A stretch of 64,000 nucleotides of DNA, taken from positions 5,271,821 through 5,335,820 of the forward strand of contig NC_134710.1 of NCBI RefSeq assembly GCF_043290135.1, in the 5' to 3' direction. Below are positions 53,331 through 64,000 of this stretch, piece by piece (the stretch's first letter is position 1; every line of letters begins with the position of its first letter). The notes beneath the pieces are model-generated. The model saw only the letters and a program-made list of their open reading frames with translations, did not search any database and was not told where the DNA came from. The stretch comes from Rhipicephalus microplus (lineage: Eukaryota > Arthropoda > Arachnida > Ixodida > Ixodidae). Made by a program: the position numbers and the translations under genes.

Positions 53331-55214
53331 TGTTACTGTATAGAATCTGTGCAAGCGCGGGTCTTTGAGGAATGTAAACCTTTACGCAACGTAATCTACC
53401 CGCTGGATAGGCTTTACGTTTGAGGCCCAATTGAACAAACCCCCCTTGGTTCGTAGGAACTTGCAATATCAGCATTGCGGAGACTTCAGCCGTCGAGTCA
53501 AAATAAGCTGTAGTTCAAGCATCAGCAGCGATGACATTGCTTCAGCCAGGTTACCAATTATACCAACGTTAGAAATGGCTATGCTTGCCTAGAACATCGA
53601 AACCGTAAATGTGCAAGTCCCCGACAAACTAGATAGATGGCGCCATCTAGCGGTATTGAAATGAACCAAGCAATGATAAATATTTAATTGCAGAAACATT
53701 GTGAAATGTTTATCTAGCATAAAAAACGTGCAGTGGCATTATTATGAACTAGTTACCTTTTTAATCATTATCACCTAAAAAACAATATGCATAAGGCATG
53801 GTGTTCATGACTGTGGTTGCACGAAACGTCACAAGATGTGACACCACCTTTGCAGTAACCTTGTCTTTTTTTTGGCGCATAAGAGAATACCGTATACGAT
53901 AGAAAAACATTTTCTGACCTTGCTGCAGCGGTGATTCAATCCTCTCCAAGTTAAATGTAATTTAAATAAAATTAGCCTCACCAGTTACGGTTTGCAAAAA
54001 CGTAATGGTAAACTCTTACGTACGTACGTAAATGTTTACATCTGAGGAGCAAACGTGTTGAAAACATGCGATCCGGTAACGGTAAACGTATACCGGTATC
54101 CTGTAACACGCTAACGTAAAGAAGTATACGACTAAAAGCCCCTAATATGGGCAAGTTCTAGGAATTATAGTCCGATGCGGCACTGAGACAAGTATGGGTC
54201 AACTTCGTGAGCCGTAGCCAGAGTGCAAGAATAACTTTTTCTTACACCGTGGCCATGGCCAAGGCGGAGACTGAACGCCAACCAAGCAGAGTTTACTCTG
54301 CTCCACTTCAGATGCGTACACGCACAACATGCAGTTGTTGAATAACTTCGGATTGTCGACGCAGAACCTGCGCCTTGAGAAGTCGTGCCACTCCAATGGT
54401 GTGCCTCCCTGCCCCTACAGTTGCCACATGTGCGGCGTGCAGCAGACGACCGAAGAAGCGACGCATGGACGAGAATACGTGTCACGAAAACGTGCGCGTG
54501 CACATACTGCCATCTGGTGGCACTGCTCGTACCGTGTCGCAACGTCAGGGTACAGCAGGAACTAAAACTAGCTTTTAAAAGCATGCTATAATTAATTTTT
54601 CAGAGTGCACTCACGCTTATCGGTACGTTTCTTACCCTCTCGGCAGTTTGACACATCATTTGAAGCAAAAAAAATTATACGTGAAAGAATTCGTGTGAGT
54701 ACACCTTTAAGAGCGCGATCGCTGTATTGCGCGCTATTTCGGTAGGCATTACAAATAACTCGTATATGCCTTCTACCTGCTGTACACTAAAAGCGTACAG
54801 ACTGTGCGAAAAGTGCTTCACTTCATGAAGCGGCCATATGGAGGGTATGCTTCGAGCCTGGACCACAAGGCGGCCAAACTATCAGTGCGCCATTTTAGAG
54901 GTCCATTTGTACGTTTCATTCGAGCCATATGTGTATCAGCAGGCAAGAGATGTTCCGAAGCTCTATAGTCATCCAAGTCGCCATACAGATTTCACAAATC
55001 TTTTGCGTGTGCGGGGAGTAAGTGGACTTGCGAAATAGCGACCCGCCTCTAGTGCTGCTGGCAGATTATAAAGCCTTACTTGGTATAACAAAACAATACA
55101 ATTTGTTGGTACCCTGTTCATTGCCGACTGCTTCAGTGAAAGTAACAAATGATATCCCAGACATCATATCTTTTAGTGCAAACAGAAAAAAGAAAGAGCT
55201 AGCTGAGAAGAGAA
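53331..55214. other. Unassigned stretch
   Basis: GATGGCGCCATCTAG at 53636-53650 is a palindromic word often seen in tick repeats. ACGTACGTACGT occurs near 54020. Minus frame 54165-54584 (139 codons) and plus frame 55022-55234 (70 codons, basic end) are unrecognised. Confidence 0.35.
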
Positions 55215-55700
55215 GAAAACTGTGTACAGGATAAGCGCTGAACATCAACAGACTTTATTTCAGAAAAAGCACGGAAAAGACAGATCACCTAGAGCGCCTG
55301 CGCACAGCCATGGCATAGCTAATCAAGCATTGATCTGAAAATTCTGAACTTGTTGCCAAACAAATGAATGGATACTTCACTAATACACTCTGTGCCTTTG
55401 ATATGATATGTGGGGTTTAACGTCCCAAAACCGTCACATGATTATGAGTGACGCCGTAGTGGAGGGCTCCGGAAATTTTGATTACCTGGGGTTCTTTAAC
55501 GGGCACCCAAATTTGAGCAGACGGGCCAACAACATTTTCGTCTCCCTTAAAGATGTAGTCGCCCCAGCCGGGACTCAATCCCGCGACTTGCGGGTCAGCA
55601 GCCAAGTACCTTAGCCACTAGACCACCACAGCGGGGCTACTCTGTGCCCTTGCTCAATATGGAAAGCTTCCAGCAACTCCCTTCTCAAGGCACAGTCTTT
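55215..55700 (-). pseudogene. Penelope-like element C-terminal end, split by a SINE
   Basis: On the minus strand LRRELLEAFHIEQGHR (about 55700-55655) then, beyond the SINE, ISEVSIHLFGNKFRIFRSML and a stop, which is the conserved PLE C-terminus (compare SREIMEAFFI and PSIALLGNELSLLD at 50391-51191). It is followed by a PLE-type end (GCGCTGAACATCAACAGAC, 55228-55247, read on the plus strand). Frame breaks make it non-coding. Confidence 0.65.
55401..55638 (-). mobile_element. Ruka-type SINE in the PLE tail
   Basis: Reverse full-length copy. Target duplication ACTCTGTGCCTTTG (55387-55400) and ACTCTGTGCCCTTG (55639-55652), 13 of 14 bases equal. The B box on the minus strand is mutated (GGATTGAGTCCC). 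Confidence 0.92.
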
Positions 55701-56127
55701 TCTTCTCAGCTAGTTATTTCTTTTTCATGTTTGCGCTGAAAAATCGCCCTACAAGCGATGCAGCCTCAATCAATGCAATAATGCAATTTTTTACCGTCAG
55801 CTACCCTGGAAGAAGAGGGGCGAACATGTAACACTGCGTAGCCACTTCGCGGTGGGCCTTCAGACACCAGGGCTGTCATCATGTTTCAACTGTTTACTGT
55901 TTTCGAGTTTCAAGTTTCAGGAAATTTCTGGTTGAAGCATTAAGGGGAGATGAGAGTCAAAAAACGCAAGTCTTTTCCAAAATTAAATATTTTTCATTTT
56001 CATTTGCTTTTCCAACTTTATGTTCTCTACTTTCACGACGAAAACGGGATGACCGAGTGCTCTAATTGCAAGTTAGGTGACATGCTCTCCATGTATGCGT
56101 CCAATGACCACATGAATTGGAACCACA
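55701..56127. other. Unassigned stretch
   Basis: Some of it may be more PLE sequence, but nothing is recognisable beyond 55700. Confidence 0.4.
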
Positions 56128-56129
56128 TA

Positions 56130-58217
56130 CAGTCGACTCCCGGTAATTCGAAGTCTCTTAATTGAAAGTTTCGGTTAATTAGAAATGAGCAAGTGGTCCC
56201 ATCAGTTTTGCATGCAATCGTATAGAAAAAAAAATGCTCGATAATTCGAAGTTAAAAACCCATAATATTGGTTAATTAGAAGTTTTTTCAATCGACAGTC
56301 TCGTCGCGACCGTAATTTTACAGTAAAATGGGGAACTTTTCATATGCCAAAACATCTGCCGGACCGCGCTGGTGTCTTCGCCATCACTACTGTCCGCAGC
56401 GCCACAGATCTTGAAGCAGCAATCTTTTTAACGTTGGCGAATCGCATCGGCGGCATCGACTGACTCTTTAGTTGACTTTTGTCGAGACTCGAGTGTGTCA
56501 CCGCGTCACCTGCGCGCTGGGTTGATTCGACACTTGTTTCCGCGCTTCTGATTTTGAGTTGTGGTGGTGACGTACGTTTGATAATGGCAACTCGTGGCCC
56601 TTACCGAACGCTAGACCTAGCGACGAAAGTCGAAGTTTTGAAGGAAGTTGACCAGGGAGGCACCGCCAAACAAGACATTGCAAGAAAGTACGGCATTAAG
56701 CCTAACACGCTGTCGACTTTCATAAAGAATAAGCGCTCAATATTGGATGAGTTTGAAAGTGAAAAATTCAAGACATCGCGGAAGCGGATGCGCACCGGCG
56801 CCTACTCCGAGTTGGAGGAAGCACTGCTGATTTGGATCAGAGAGGCACGAAACAACAAACTTCCTCTCAGTGGTGAAGTCGTCACGGCAAAAGCGTCATC
56901 GCTTGCTGAAATGTTGGGCATCAACGACTTCGCTGCTTCGGATGGGTGGCTTACGCGTTTCAAACATCGCTACGACTTGATTTTTAAAAGCGTGTGTGGG
57001 GAGAAGGCGTCAGTCGATGAGGAAACGTGCCTGACATGGAAAGCGGGCAAGCTTCACGAGTACCTCGAAGAATACCAGCCGGCAGACATTTTTAATGCAG
57101 ACAAGACTGCGCTTTTTTATCGGCTGCTACCGGACAAGACCCTGACATTTAAAGACGACGACTGTTCTGGAGGCAAAAGAAGCAAATAGAGAGTGTCAGT
57201 GCTAGTCGCGGCGAATATGACTGGCACAGAACGGTGTCGCCTGCTTGTGATCGGGAAGGCTGCCAAGCCCAGGTGCTTTAAAGGCGTGAAGACGCTTCCT
57301 GTGGATTATGCCTCGAACAGAAAGGCGTGGATGACATCCGATATATTTAGGGACTGGATCACCAAACTCGACCGCAAGTTCGCGCAATCAAGCTGTAAGG
57401 TGTTGTTCCTTGTGGACCAATGTAGTGCCCACATGAACGTACCTGCCTTGAGTGCCATCCGTCTTGTGTACCTGCCTGCAAACACGACGTCCGTGTTGCA
57501 GCCCATGAACCAGGGCATAATAAAAAATGTGAAGGTATTGTATAGGCAGCATATCGTCGAGCGCATGCTTTTGTGCATGGACAACTCGTCGCAATACGAG
57601 GCGAGTTTGCTTAGTGCCATCAACATGCTAGTGCGAGATTGGACCCGCGTGAAAGAAGAAACCATCGCCAATTGTTTCCGGGCCTGTGGTTCCATGGAAA
57701 ACTCGGGGGATGCTTCTCCTTGTGCGCCAGTGGAAGTGCAAACAAATGAGCTCGACGACGGTAGCTTTCGCGCCGCTCTCGGTGGCATCCGTTTTGACAA
57801 GTATGTCGCTGTGGACAGCAACGTCGAAACATGCGGTCCACTAACGGACAGCGAAATCGTGCAGATGGTTCGGCCCCATGACTGCATTCCTGAAAATGAC
57901 GATGATGACGACGACATCGCAAATGAGCCACCACCGAGGGCTGCCGATGTAGCTGCGGGTCTTGCTCTTGCGCAGCGGTTTTTTGTTGGAGAACACAACG
58001 CCGAAGAAGCACTTCGACACGTGTATTCCTTACAAAACTTGCTAGCCGCAGCCAGATTCGGCAAGCAGAAGAAGATGACAGACTATTTTTCCTCAAAACT
58101 GTCGTGCTTTTAAACTAATAAAAGTGCCGTTTTTAGTGCTTTTTGCTTAATTCGAAGTTCGTTTAATTCCAAGTTTTTTGTGGTTCCCGTGAACTTCGTA
58201 TTAACGGGAGTCGACTG
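56130..58217 (+). mobile_element. Tigger/pogo DNA transposon, near-complete
   Basis: Terminal inverted repeats CAGTCGACTCCCGGTAATTC (left, from 56130) and CAGTCGACTCCCGTTAATAC (complement of the right end, to 58217). TA duplications at 56128-56129 and 58218-58219. Length 2088 bp. Inner subterminal ATTCGAAGT words recur near both ends. The element encodes one transposase. Its ends and reading frame are well kept, so it is much younger than the surrounding retroelements. Confidence 0.93.
56584..58113 (+). pseudogene. Tigger transposase, one stop and one catalytic change
   Basis: The start is ATG 56584 (ATAATGG, good context), giving MATRGPYRTLDLATKVEVL; an upstream in-frame ATG at 56479 is less likely. 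Residues about 10-60 form a psq-type helix-turn-helix (DIARKYGIKPNTLSTF). Residues about 70-135 form a CENP-B/Tc5-type helix-turn-helix ending GWLTRFKHRYDL. The DDE domain starts near 165. Catalytic positions: D173 in FNADKT (relatives usually have NADET), D278 in FLVDQCSAH, and N309 in LQPMNQGIIKN where the family has Asp (codon AAC at 57508-57510). A TAG at codon 202 (57187-57189) splits an otherwise continuous frame of about 510 codons. An Asp-rich linker (ENDDDDDDIANE) and a C-terminus MTDYFSSKLSCF finish the protein. Role in the family: cutting and joining element DNA at TA sites. The stop and D309N both predict no activity. Confidence 0.92.
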
Positions 58218-58219
58218 TA

Positions 58220-58836
58220 CTGCCATTTATTATATATGCTTACAACAGCTCCATTCAGTCTACTACTGGACTCTGCCCGTTCTTCCTTCGTTGTGTAAAG
58301 ACATGCAAGATAGCAATATGAGTGACTCTTTCTGATGGCGTCTGCTCTATTCAAAAGCAACATCATTAATTGCAAGGAAAAGAAAATACATGGCACAGGA
58401 AATGGAATGGAATGCTTCACTGGTTGCACAATAACGCCCTAACTATAGTGTATTTGTTTTTCTGGTATTATGATTTGTTTTTCATGCGAGTGAAATGCTG
58501 AACTTTTTGCTTACCAGCTTTTACAAACCACGCCGCGCATGCTCTAATGCATCATAAAATGTATCCTTTATGATGTCCTTTGAGAGTTTTTGCCATACAT
58601 GTACGGCAATGGCTGTATGTTTAAAACGTGCCCTTTCTTCGATTATTTCTTTTAATTGGTATGTGCTTCCACACTTTAGGAATACAACATTTTTTTTCAT
58701 GCACTGATGCCTCTCCATTGTTTTTATTTTTGCATCCCAAAGCGGTGCATCGGCTATTGCGCATTCGAGTGCGTTCGCTGCGAGGCTTGCTTGGCATCTG
58801 CTGTCAGACTTGGTGAATACGTGAGCTCCCCACGTA
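58220..58836. other. Unassigned stretch with a 115-codon minus frame
   Basis: The minus frame 58521-58868 contains FLKCGSTYQLKEII and continues leftward from the inverted repeat at 58837-58982, where KCGSTCQARQMI appears. The two are related, so the sequence contains an internal diverged repeat. Function unknown. Confidence 0.35.
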
Positions 58837-61196
58837 TGTTTCCCCACCGCTTTCTTTACAGTTCCCAAAAAGGCACCATCTGTCGTTTACGTACCTGAGC
58901 ATGCCCATGGTGCAGTTGGTTTAAAACTGGTGCCTGTATTGATCATTTGTCTTGCTTGACATGTGCTCCCACACTTCGGGAGTACAGTATAACATCATTA
59001 ATTCGAAGTCACTGGGGCAGTGAGAAATGTTTGCATGAAGTGGGTTTCAAATTAACAGAACGTACAAAAAGTGGGATGTAAGGAACTTGAATTTATTCAA
59101 GGTAATCAGGGCTGGTCGTTTGCTGTTCTGGCTAACTTGCAGTTGCAACGGTTATGTTTTCAAGCAATATCTGGTCACAATTTCGCTGCAAACAAAGGGG
59201 AACCCCAGGGCCTTCCTGCTGGTACCGAAAAAAAAAAGTAAAACTTCATATTAACTGAAATGCAGGCTGGTAAAAATAAAAATCTTCACAGTAGTGACAC
59301 GCGGGCAGCATGTCGCCTGCTCCTCATTGCGTGAGCACATGATGATGTGGCCATTCGCTTCTGGTAAAATAAAGATTTTAATTATAGACACTATGACGAA
59401 ATCCGCAATGTGTTTTGGCTGAAAAACATGATCATTGAAGCTTTGAAACCGAGTTTTCAAAGTAGGCGTTGCAGGCAAAAACTTCGCCTGCAAGTGCAAA
59501 AATTGCTGGAGCAACCAGCACTCGGGGGTTCGCATACATCATTAATTTCACCAGACTGTCCTTTATTAAAGACGATAGTCTTTCTTGGGGACCTTCGAGG
59601 CAAAAACTTTGGTCTGTCGGTCTGTACATTTGTCTGTTTGTCCACTATTACCGTAAACCGGTTACTTTAAACGGCACCAACCGATACCCCGAACCGCCGA
59701 CACCATTCGCAGCGCTCACCCATGTTGCTCAAGAATCAGCGTTCTTACGTGTGCGATTGTCAATTAAAAAGCAATCATTGCACATATCTGAGGTACCATA
59801 ACAACACGTCGATGTTTTGTAAGTGTGCCTTTATACTAGAGAACGCACACACAAGTAAATCTAAGAACCGTAGCGTTAAACACGCTGTGCTGACAGTGCG
59901 ACGCGGGGCTTAAAAAGGCAAGTTTGACCATCGCTTTGCTTAAACGACACGGTGGTGGCACCTGCCCGTCGCTTTGCGTTCTACAACTTATCGCCTTTGA
60001 GAATGCACGCATCTTTCTCCGCAGGCACACAGGCCTTCGTTCATTTTCGGAGATGAGAGTGCCAGATGGCACTCGTAGCTAACGTGCCTCGATGCGCTCG
60101 TTCGCCTCCGCTGCTCGTTCGAGGCACTCTAACGCAGCGCCTCCGGAATAGCATTCACAGATTTTCTTGCGCAGAACATCAAATAAATGTTTTGCTCACT
60201 CTCTCCACACTCAACACTATAGTCTTTCGACGACATTTGCAGATTACATGCAGATACGGGGCCAATTTTAATTTCTGTTTATTCCCAGAAAAAATAGGTA
60301 AATTATGACGCCCTGACGTCGCAATAAGCATGCAACATGCTGCCCACGCGTCACTGCTGTGGTGCAACTGCTGCGATACAGTGAAGCACGTCTTGTTTTT
60401 TGCAGGCGCGCATTTCAGCTTATCACGAGGCCATCTTTTTTTTGTTGTACACCCCGCCGCGGTGGTCTAGTGGCTAAGGTACTCGGCTGCTGACCCGCAG
60501 GTCGCGGGATCGAATCCCACTGTGGCGGCTGCATTTCCTGTGGAGGCGGAAATGCTGTAGGCCGGTGTGCTCAGATTTGAGTGCACGTTAAAGAAACCCA
60601 GGTGGTCGAAATTTCCGGAGCCCTCCACTACAGCATCTCTCATAATCTTAAGGTGGTTTTGGGACATAAAACCCCACATTTCAATGAATCAAACTTTTTA
60701 TATAATTTTATTTTTCGTGCTGAAAGAAGTGAGGCTGGGATGGCCCAGCTGTTGCTCATTAGTATCTCTACAGTAGATTGCCTAGTGGCTCTTAAGGGTC
60801 GTCCTTTCCGCAGATTTGCAGCGAAATCGAGATCAGGAATCGGCACACTGCAGCCAAAGTCTTCGAATTAACCGTACTGGTGCTGACTGCTGCGTCAAAT
60901 TATATGCTCAAACTTACATGACGAAATACGGGACTGCAGAAATACTTTGAATTAAGTGAGATTTTGAAATAATTGAGCTCCAATTAATGAGGTTTTACTG
61001 TACGATGAATCCTTTTCAGACTGACTTGGAATTAACAATGTTTTACTGCACATATTTCCAATGTGTGACAGCACATGTCAAGCAATACAAATGATCAATA
61101 CAGGCACCAGTTTTAAACCAACCGCACCACGAGCACATAAACAACAGCCAGTGCCTTTTTGAGAGAGTAAAGAAAGCAACGAGGAGACATTGGCAC
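58837..61196. mobile_element. Pogo-like element within a ~175-bp inverted repeat
   Basis: 58837-59012 and 61020-61196 are inverted copies. Outer blocks: GCTTTCTTTACAGTTCCC, CCAAAAAGGCACCATCTG and GGTTTAAAACTGGTGCCTGT, ending GACATGTGCTCCCACAC. Inner blocks: TACAGTATAACATCATTAAT then TCGAAGTCA, a pogo-type terminus. A second, nearer pogo-type end (ATTAATGAGGTTTTACTGTA) closes at 61002. The 2-kb interior has AATTCGAAG/TTAATTCGAAG words and a SINE, but no transposase. Confidence 0.55.
60452..60690 (+). mobile_element. Ruka-type SINE
   Basis: Well-preserved forward copy: CCCCGCCGCGGTGGTCTAG, B box GGATCGAATCCC, and tail CCCCACATTTCAATGAATCAA. No clear target duplication. Confidence 0.92.
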
Positions 61197-62994
61197 TTCT
61201 AGGAAGCATCAGCACACTGGGTTACTACACCAAGACAGCACACAAGGGAGGAGAAGCAGCCTAGTCCGAACAACTGAGTTACGTAGACAAAGCAAATTGG
61301 TCCTAGTCCTAGTGAAATTTGCAAGTTTTCTCATGCCTGCAGTACTGCTCATGTGTTGTACAAAGTGAAGCGACTCACTGGGGCTACCGAGGTCAGCCCA
61401 AGAGGATCTTTGGCAGGTAAATTGTCGATTGGCAAAAGAGAAACAGGGAGGAAACAAGAGGAGCAGTTGGCATGGAAGCTTGTATAGCAAGGCAACCCCC
61501 ATTTGCGGGAAGTGCTCATGTATGCAATAGCGGTAACTGCACAAGAGAAGTTGGAGTGTCTTGCAGTCAGCGGAGTTCGCAGAAGGCGAGTTAACGTTGA
61601 AATATAGGAGTCCCCGATAGTAACCCCGTGACCACCATGATGGTTCCCATGAAACCGGCATATGCCCGGCGAATCGCATGTGTTCGATATAAAGAGGTAA
61701 CAAATAGACTCAGGGTAAGGTGGGAAGGAAGGGGAGAGGGAACAAAATCCTCTTGCCTAGTGATATGCATACCTTCGCAGAGAGGCTCCTGTTTCAGCAA
61801 AACTAGCCCCTGCTTTGAGTAACTTGAACATTCGAGGGCTGAAGCAGTCATGGCAATGCCACTGCATGTGGTAGAAGCAAGAAAAAAATTTCACGTAAAG
61901 CTTTTAGTCGCCTCCACTTTAGCCTTGTACATTGCTTTGGCATGACTGAAACGGCAACATATGCAGTGAGCCCACTTTCAAACACCGTGTGCACTGCGCT
62001 CTTTTATTTCATTGGATTAAAACATGAAATGAACCAGCATAAACGTTTACCTTGAGCACGATGACAAGCACAGTGATTCTAGATACAGAAGCGGTATCCA
62101 TGGCACGACAAGAATCAAAGTTCATGAAGGCTATCTCAGATCATTTTGCAATTCTTTGCTTTAAGTCACGGTTGACATTTGTCACAGTCACAGTGACAGT
62201 TGTTACAGCGGACATGGAAGAAACCTGGTGTAACGACAGGGGTGGTTCGTCACGTTTGCCCATGCGTGGTCAATGAAATGAACAATATGGGATGACCCAG
62301 GAGTAGATCTCGAACAATATTTATAACAACAAAGGACTCGATCGTCTATCACAAAGACAAGCACAAAAAGGCACACTTAAACTACCTAAAGTCTCAGTGG
62401 CTACTGTGCAATCTACGTGGATATACCATCGCTCACTGTTTGTTGAAACAGCGTCCCGAGGAGGCGACAGTTCACGCACGGCAAGGATCCTTGTCTGTAG
62501 CGAGCTCAGGCAAGCAGGTGGCACGTCTCACGTGCGGTCGCCACAGGATAAAACGCCTCCGTCAGGCCTCACGTTTGTAGACAGTTTTCAGCCGTGTCAG
62601 GTGGCGGTGGCGATCCGAAACCAGTCGTCTCTGTCGCGCATGCCGATGTAGCAGGAGCCGCACCTGGTGTCGGTCTGCACCTTTGCTCCCGGACCTCGAT
62701 CCCCGAAGAACAGACAGAAGGAGCTCCACAAAGAGCACCCTGGTCTGGCGTGTCCCAGCTGGAGCAACCGCCAGGACCACCAGGCAAGCACCAGGCCCTC
62801 TATACGCTCGGCCACGAAATCTCCAAGGACAGCGCCCTGATCCGGCGTGTCCTTCGGCTAGGTCTTGCTCGGCTCTCTGCACGTTCCCCACGCGCCTTTT
62901 TTTTTCTTCTTTTACCTCTTGTTGTACCACCGACGCACGTGCCACCTGTAGCACCTGCCGCTGGCTCGGCTTCTTGTCACCGTCCTTCTCTTTC
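61197..62994. other. Unassigned stretch
   Basis: Minus frame 61209-61703 (164 codons) has a Cys- and Leu-rich part (LYKLPCQLLLLFPPCFSF) without a recognised fold. 62420-62990 is GC-rich with overlapping frames. The minus frame 62562-63092 is chimeric: its first 30 or so codons are LINE (below), and the rest is an Arg-rich sequence I do not recognise. Confidence 0.3.
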
Positions 62995-64000
62995 TCGGAC
63001 TCATTCGATTGAACATAGAGGCTTTCTAAGGGGCTAGAGCGAAAGGCTCCCGTAGATAGGCGAATGCCTAGATGGTGGACAGGATCTAGCATTTGTAGGG
63101 TGCTTGGTGTTGCAGACTCATAGATTATTGCCCCTTAGTCTAAGTTAGTGCCTACATGGCTTTTATACAAGTTCATCAGACATTTTTTGTCACTGCCCCA
63201 TGTAGTGCGTGACAGAACTTTCAAAACAATAATTGTTTTTATATATTTATTTTTAAAATACTTTATGTGTGATAAGAAGGTTAGTTTACTATCCAGGATT
63301 AGGCCTAAGAATTTGTGCTCTGTCTTCACAGTGAGATGTTGACCATGTGGGTTAATATCTGGTTCAGGATGGAGGCCTCACTGGCGGGAGAACAAGACGC
63401 AGGTGCCTTTTTGAGCATAAAAACTGAAACCATTCTCTTCCGCCCATTTAGCGTTGAGCATAAAAACTGAAACCATTCTCTTCCGCCCACTTAGCGACAC
63501 TTAGCGACCGCGTTCAGACCTAGCTGGACTTGCCGCTCACACATTTAAAATGATTTGCAAATCGTCAACATATGTGCATTCACAGATTTGATGGGATGTA
63601 AGAACACAAGGAGTTCATTTTGATGATTGAAAAGTGTACAACTATGTACACCACCTTGAGACACTCCTGTTTCTTCGACAAATGTTCGGCACAAAGCATT
63701 GCACAAACACGAAATGTCCAGTTGAACAAGTAACTTTCGATTATGATTAGCACTCTACCACGGATGCCAAGGTTGCGCAAGTCTTAATATTCCAAAATTC
63801 CATGTGGTGTCATATGCCTTTTCCATATCGAGGAACACGAAAAGAAAGTATTGGTGGTGTATGAAAGCATCTCGGATCTGTGCTTCGATATGTGCCAGGT
63901 GATCAGTAATGGGTCGACCTGCTCGTAACCAGCACTGGAATTGGTCAAGAAGATTGTTTCAAGAAAATATATAAATCTGTGATTTATCATCTTTTCGTCA
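62995..64000 (-). mobile_element. Jockey-like LINE, running off the window
   Basis: Reading from 64000 on the minus strand: FLDMEKAYDTTWNFGIL (motif A), NLGIRGR, EETGVSQGGV (motif B), CTYVDDLQIIL (catalytic YVDD, about 63560-63530), LNAKWAEENGFSFYAQKG, then TEHKFLGLILDSKLTFLSHI, WGSDKKCLMNLYKS and MLDPVHHLGIRLSTGAFRSS before it ends near 62995. Frame breaks occur between most blocks. The element is cut at its 5' side by the window edge and lacks a recognisable 3' tail. Confidence 0.85.
63411..63496. repeat. 43-bp tandem duplication in the LINE RT
   Basis: 63411-63453 and 63454-63496 differ by one base (GCCCATTTAGCG and GCCCACTTAGCG). A partial third echo ACACTTAGCG follows. It duplicates the coding stretch just after the YVDD box. 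Confidence 0.9.

Noticed and set aside
57306..58064. 252-codon minus frame as a gene
   Set aside because: It is the antisense shadow of the Tigger transposase.
62562..63092. 176-codon minus frame as one gene
   Set aside because: Its first part is LINE C-terminus and the remainder an unrelated Arg-rich sequence; a chance read-through.

Overview
The window looks like nuclear DNA of a hard tick, most likely a metastriate (Rhipicephalus/Dermacentor/Haemaphysalis-like). The best clue is a tRNA-derived SINE of the Ruka type. It has a promoter-like head with a B box reading GGATCGAATCC and a tail rich in ATCA/ATATCAATCAA, and it occurs seven times (5452, 6338, 20715, 27563, 34531, 55401, 60452). 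Tick-type LINEs with CATCCATCC tails, tick Gypsy elements and Penelope-like elements (PLEs) agree. Species is an inference; no complete host gene anchors it.

Layout. 1-945: a possible exon of a tick-expanded family (minus) under a CpG-dense palindromic stretch. 945-2451: 5'-truncated LINE. 3.1-11.6 kb: AT-rich DNA holding a PLE-like inverted repeat with a hammerhead-like core, a 0.6 kb inverted-repeat element, SINEs, a 34-bp satellite and a 0.87 kb inverted-repeat element. 11.6-16.06 kb: Gypsy element 1 (plus; gag, protease, RT, RNase H, integrase), broken many times, with a 154-bp palindrome inserted in RT. 19.2-19.6 kb: a solo LTR with a 4-bp target duplication. 20.4-23.6 kb: a long degraded LINE (minus) with a SINE inside. 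26.6-27.0 kb: the only convincing host exon, a 3'-terminal coding exon on the minus strand. 27.6-28.8 kb: SINE plus LINE. 29.6-35.65 kb: Gypsy element 2 (minus), split in gag by a LINE that is itself split by a SINE. 37-38.6 kb: PLE end, Gypsy integrase tail and a TA-flanked Tc1/mariner-type MITE. 41-49 kb: interspersed repeats and a PLE whose RT is broken into inverted halves. 50.1-51.2 kb: PLE GIY-YIG endonuclease with an open reading frame. 55.2-55.7 kb: PLE tail split by a SINE. 56.13-58.22 kb: an almost complete Tigger/pogo transposon with one stop and one catalytic-site change. 58.8-61.2 kb: a pogo-like element inside a roughly 175-bp inverted repeat. 63.0-64.0 kb: a Jockey-like LINE running off the window.

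The genes do not form a pathway. The window is a record of layered transposition: LINE machinery probably moved the SINEs, Gypsy elements were hit by LINEs, LINEs were hit by SINEs, and small DNA transposons and slippage duplications came on top. No CRISPR array, rRNA, functional tRNA or operon was seen, as expected for an arthropod chromosome. All element boundaries were read by eye and are approximate unless a target duplication is given.
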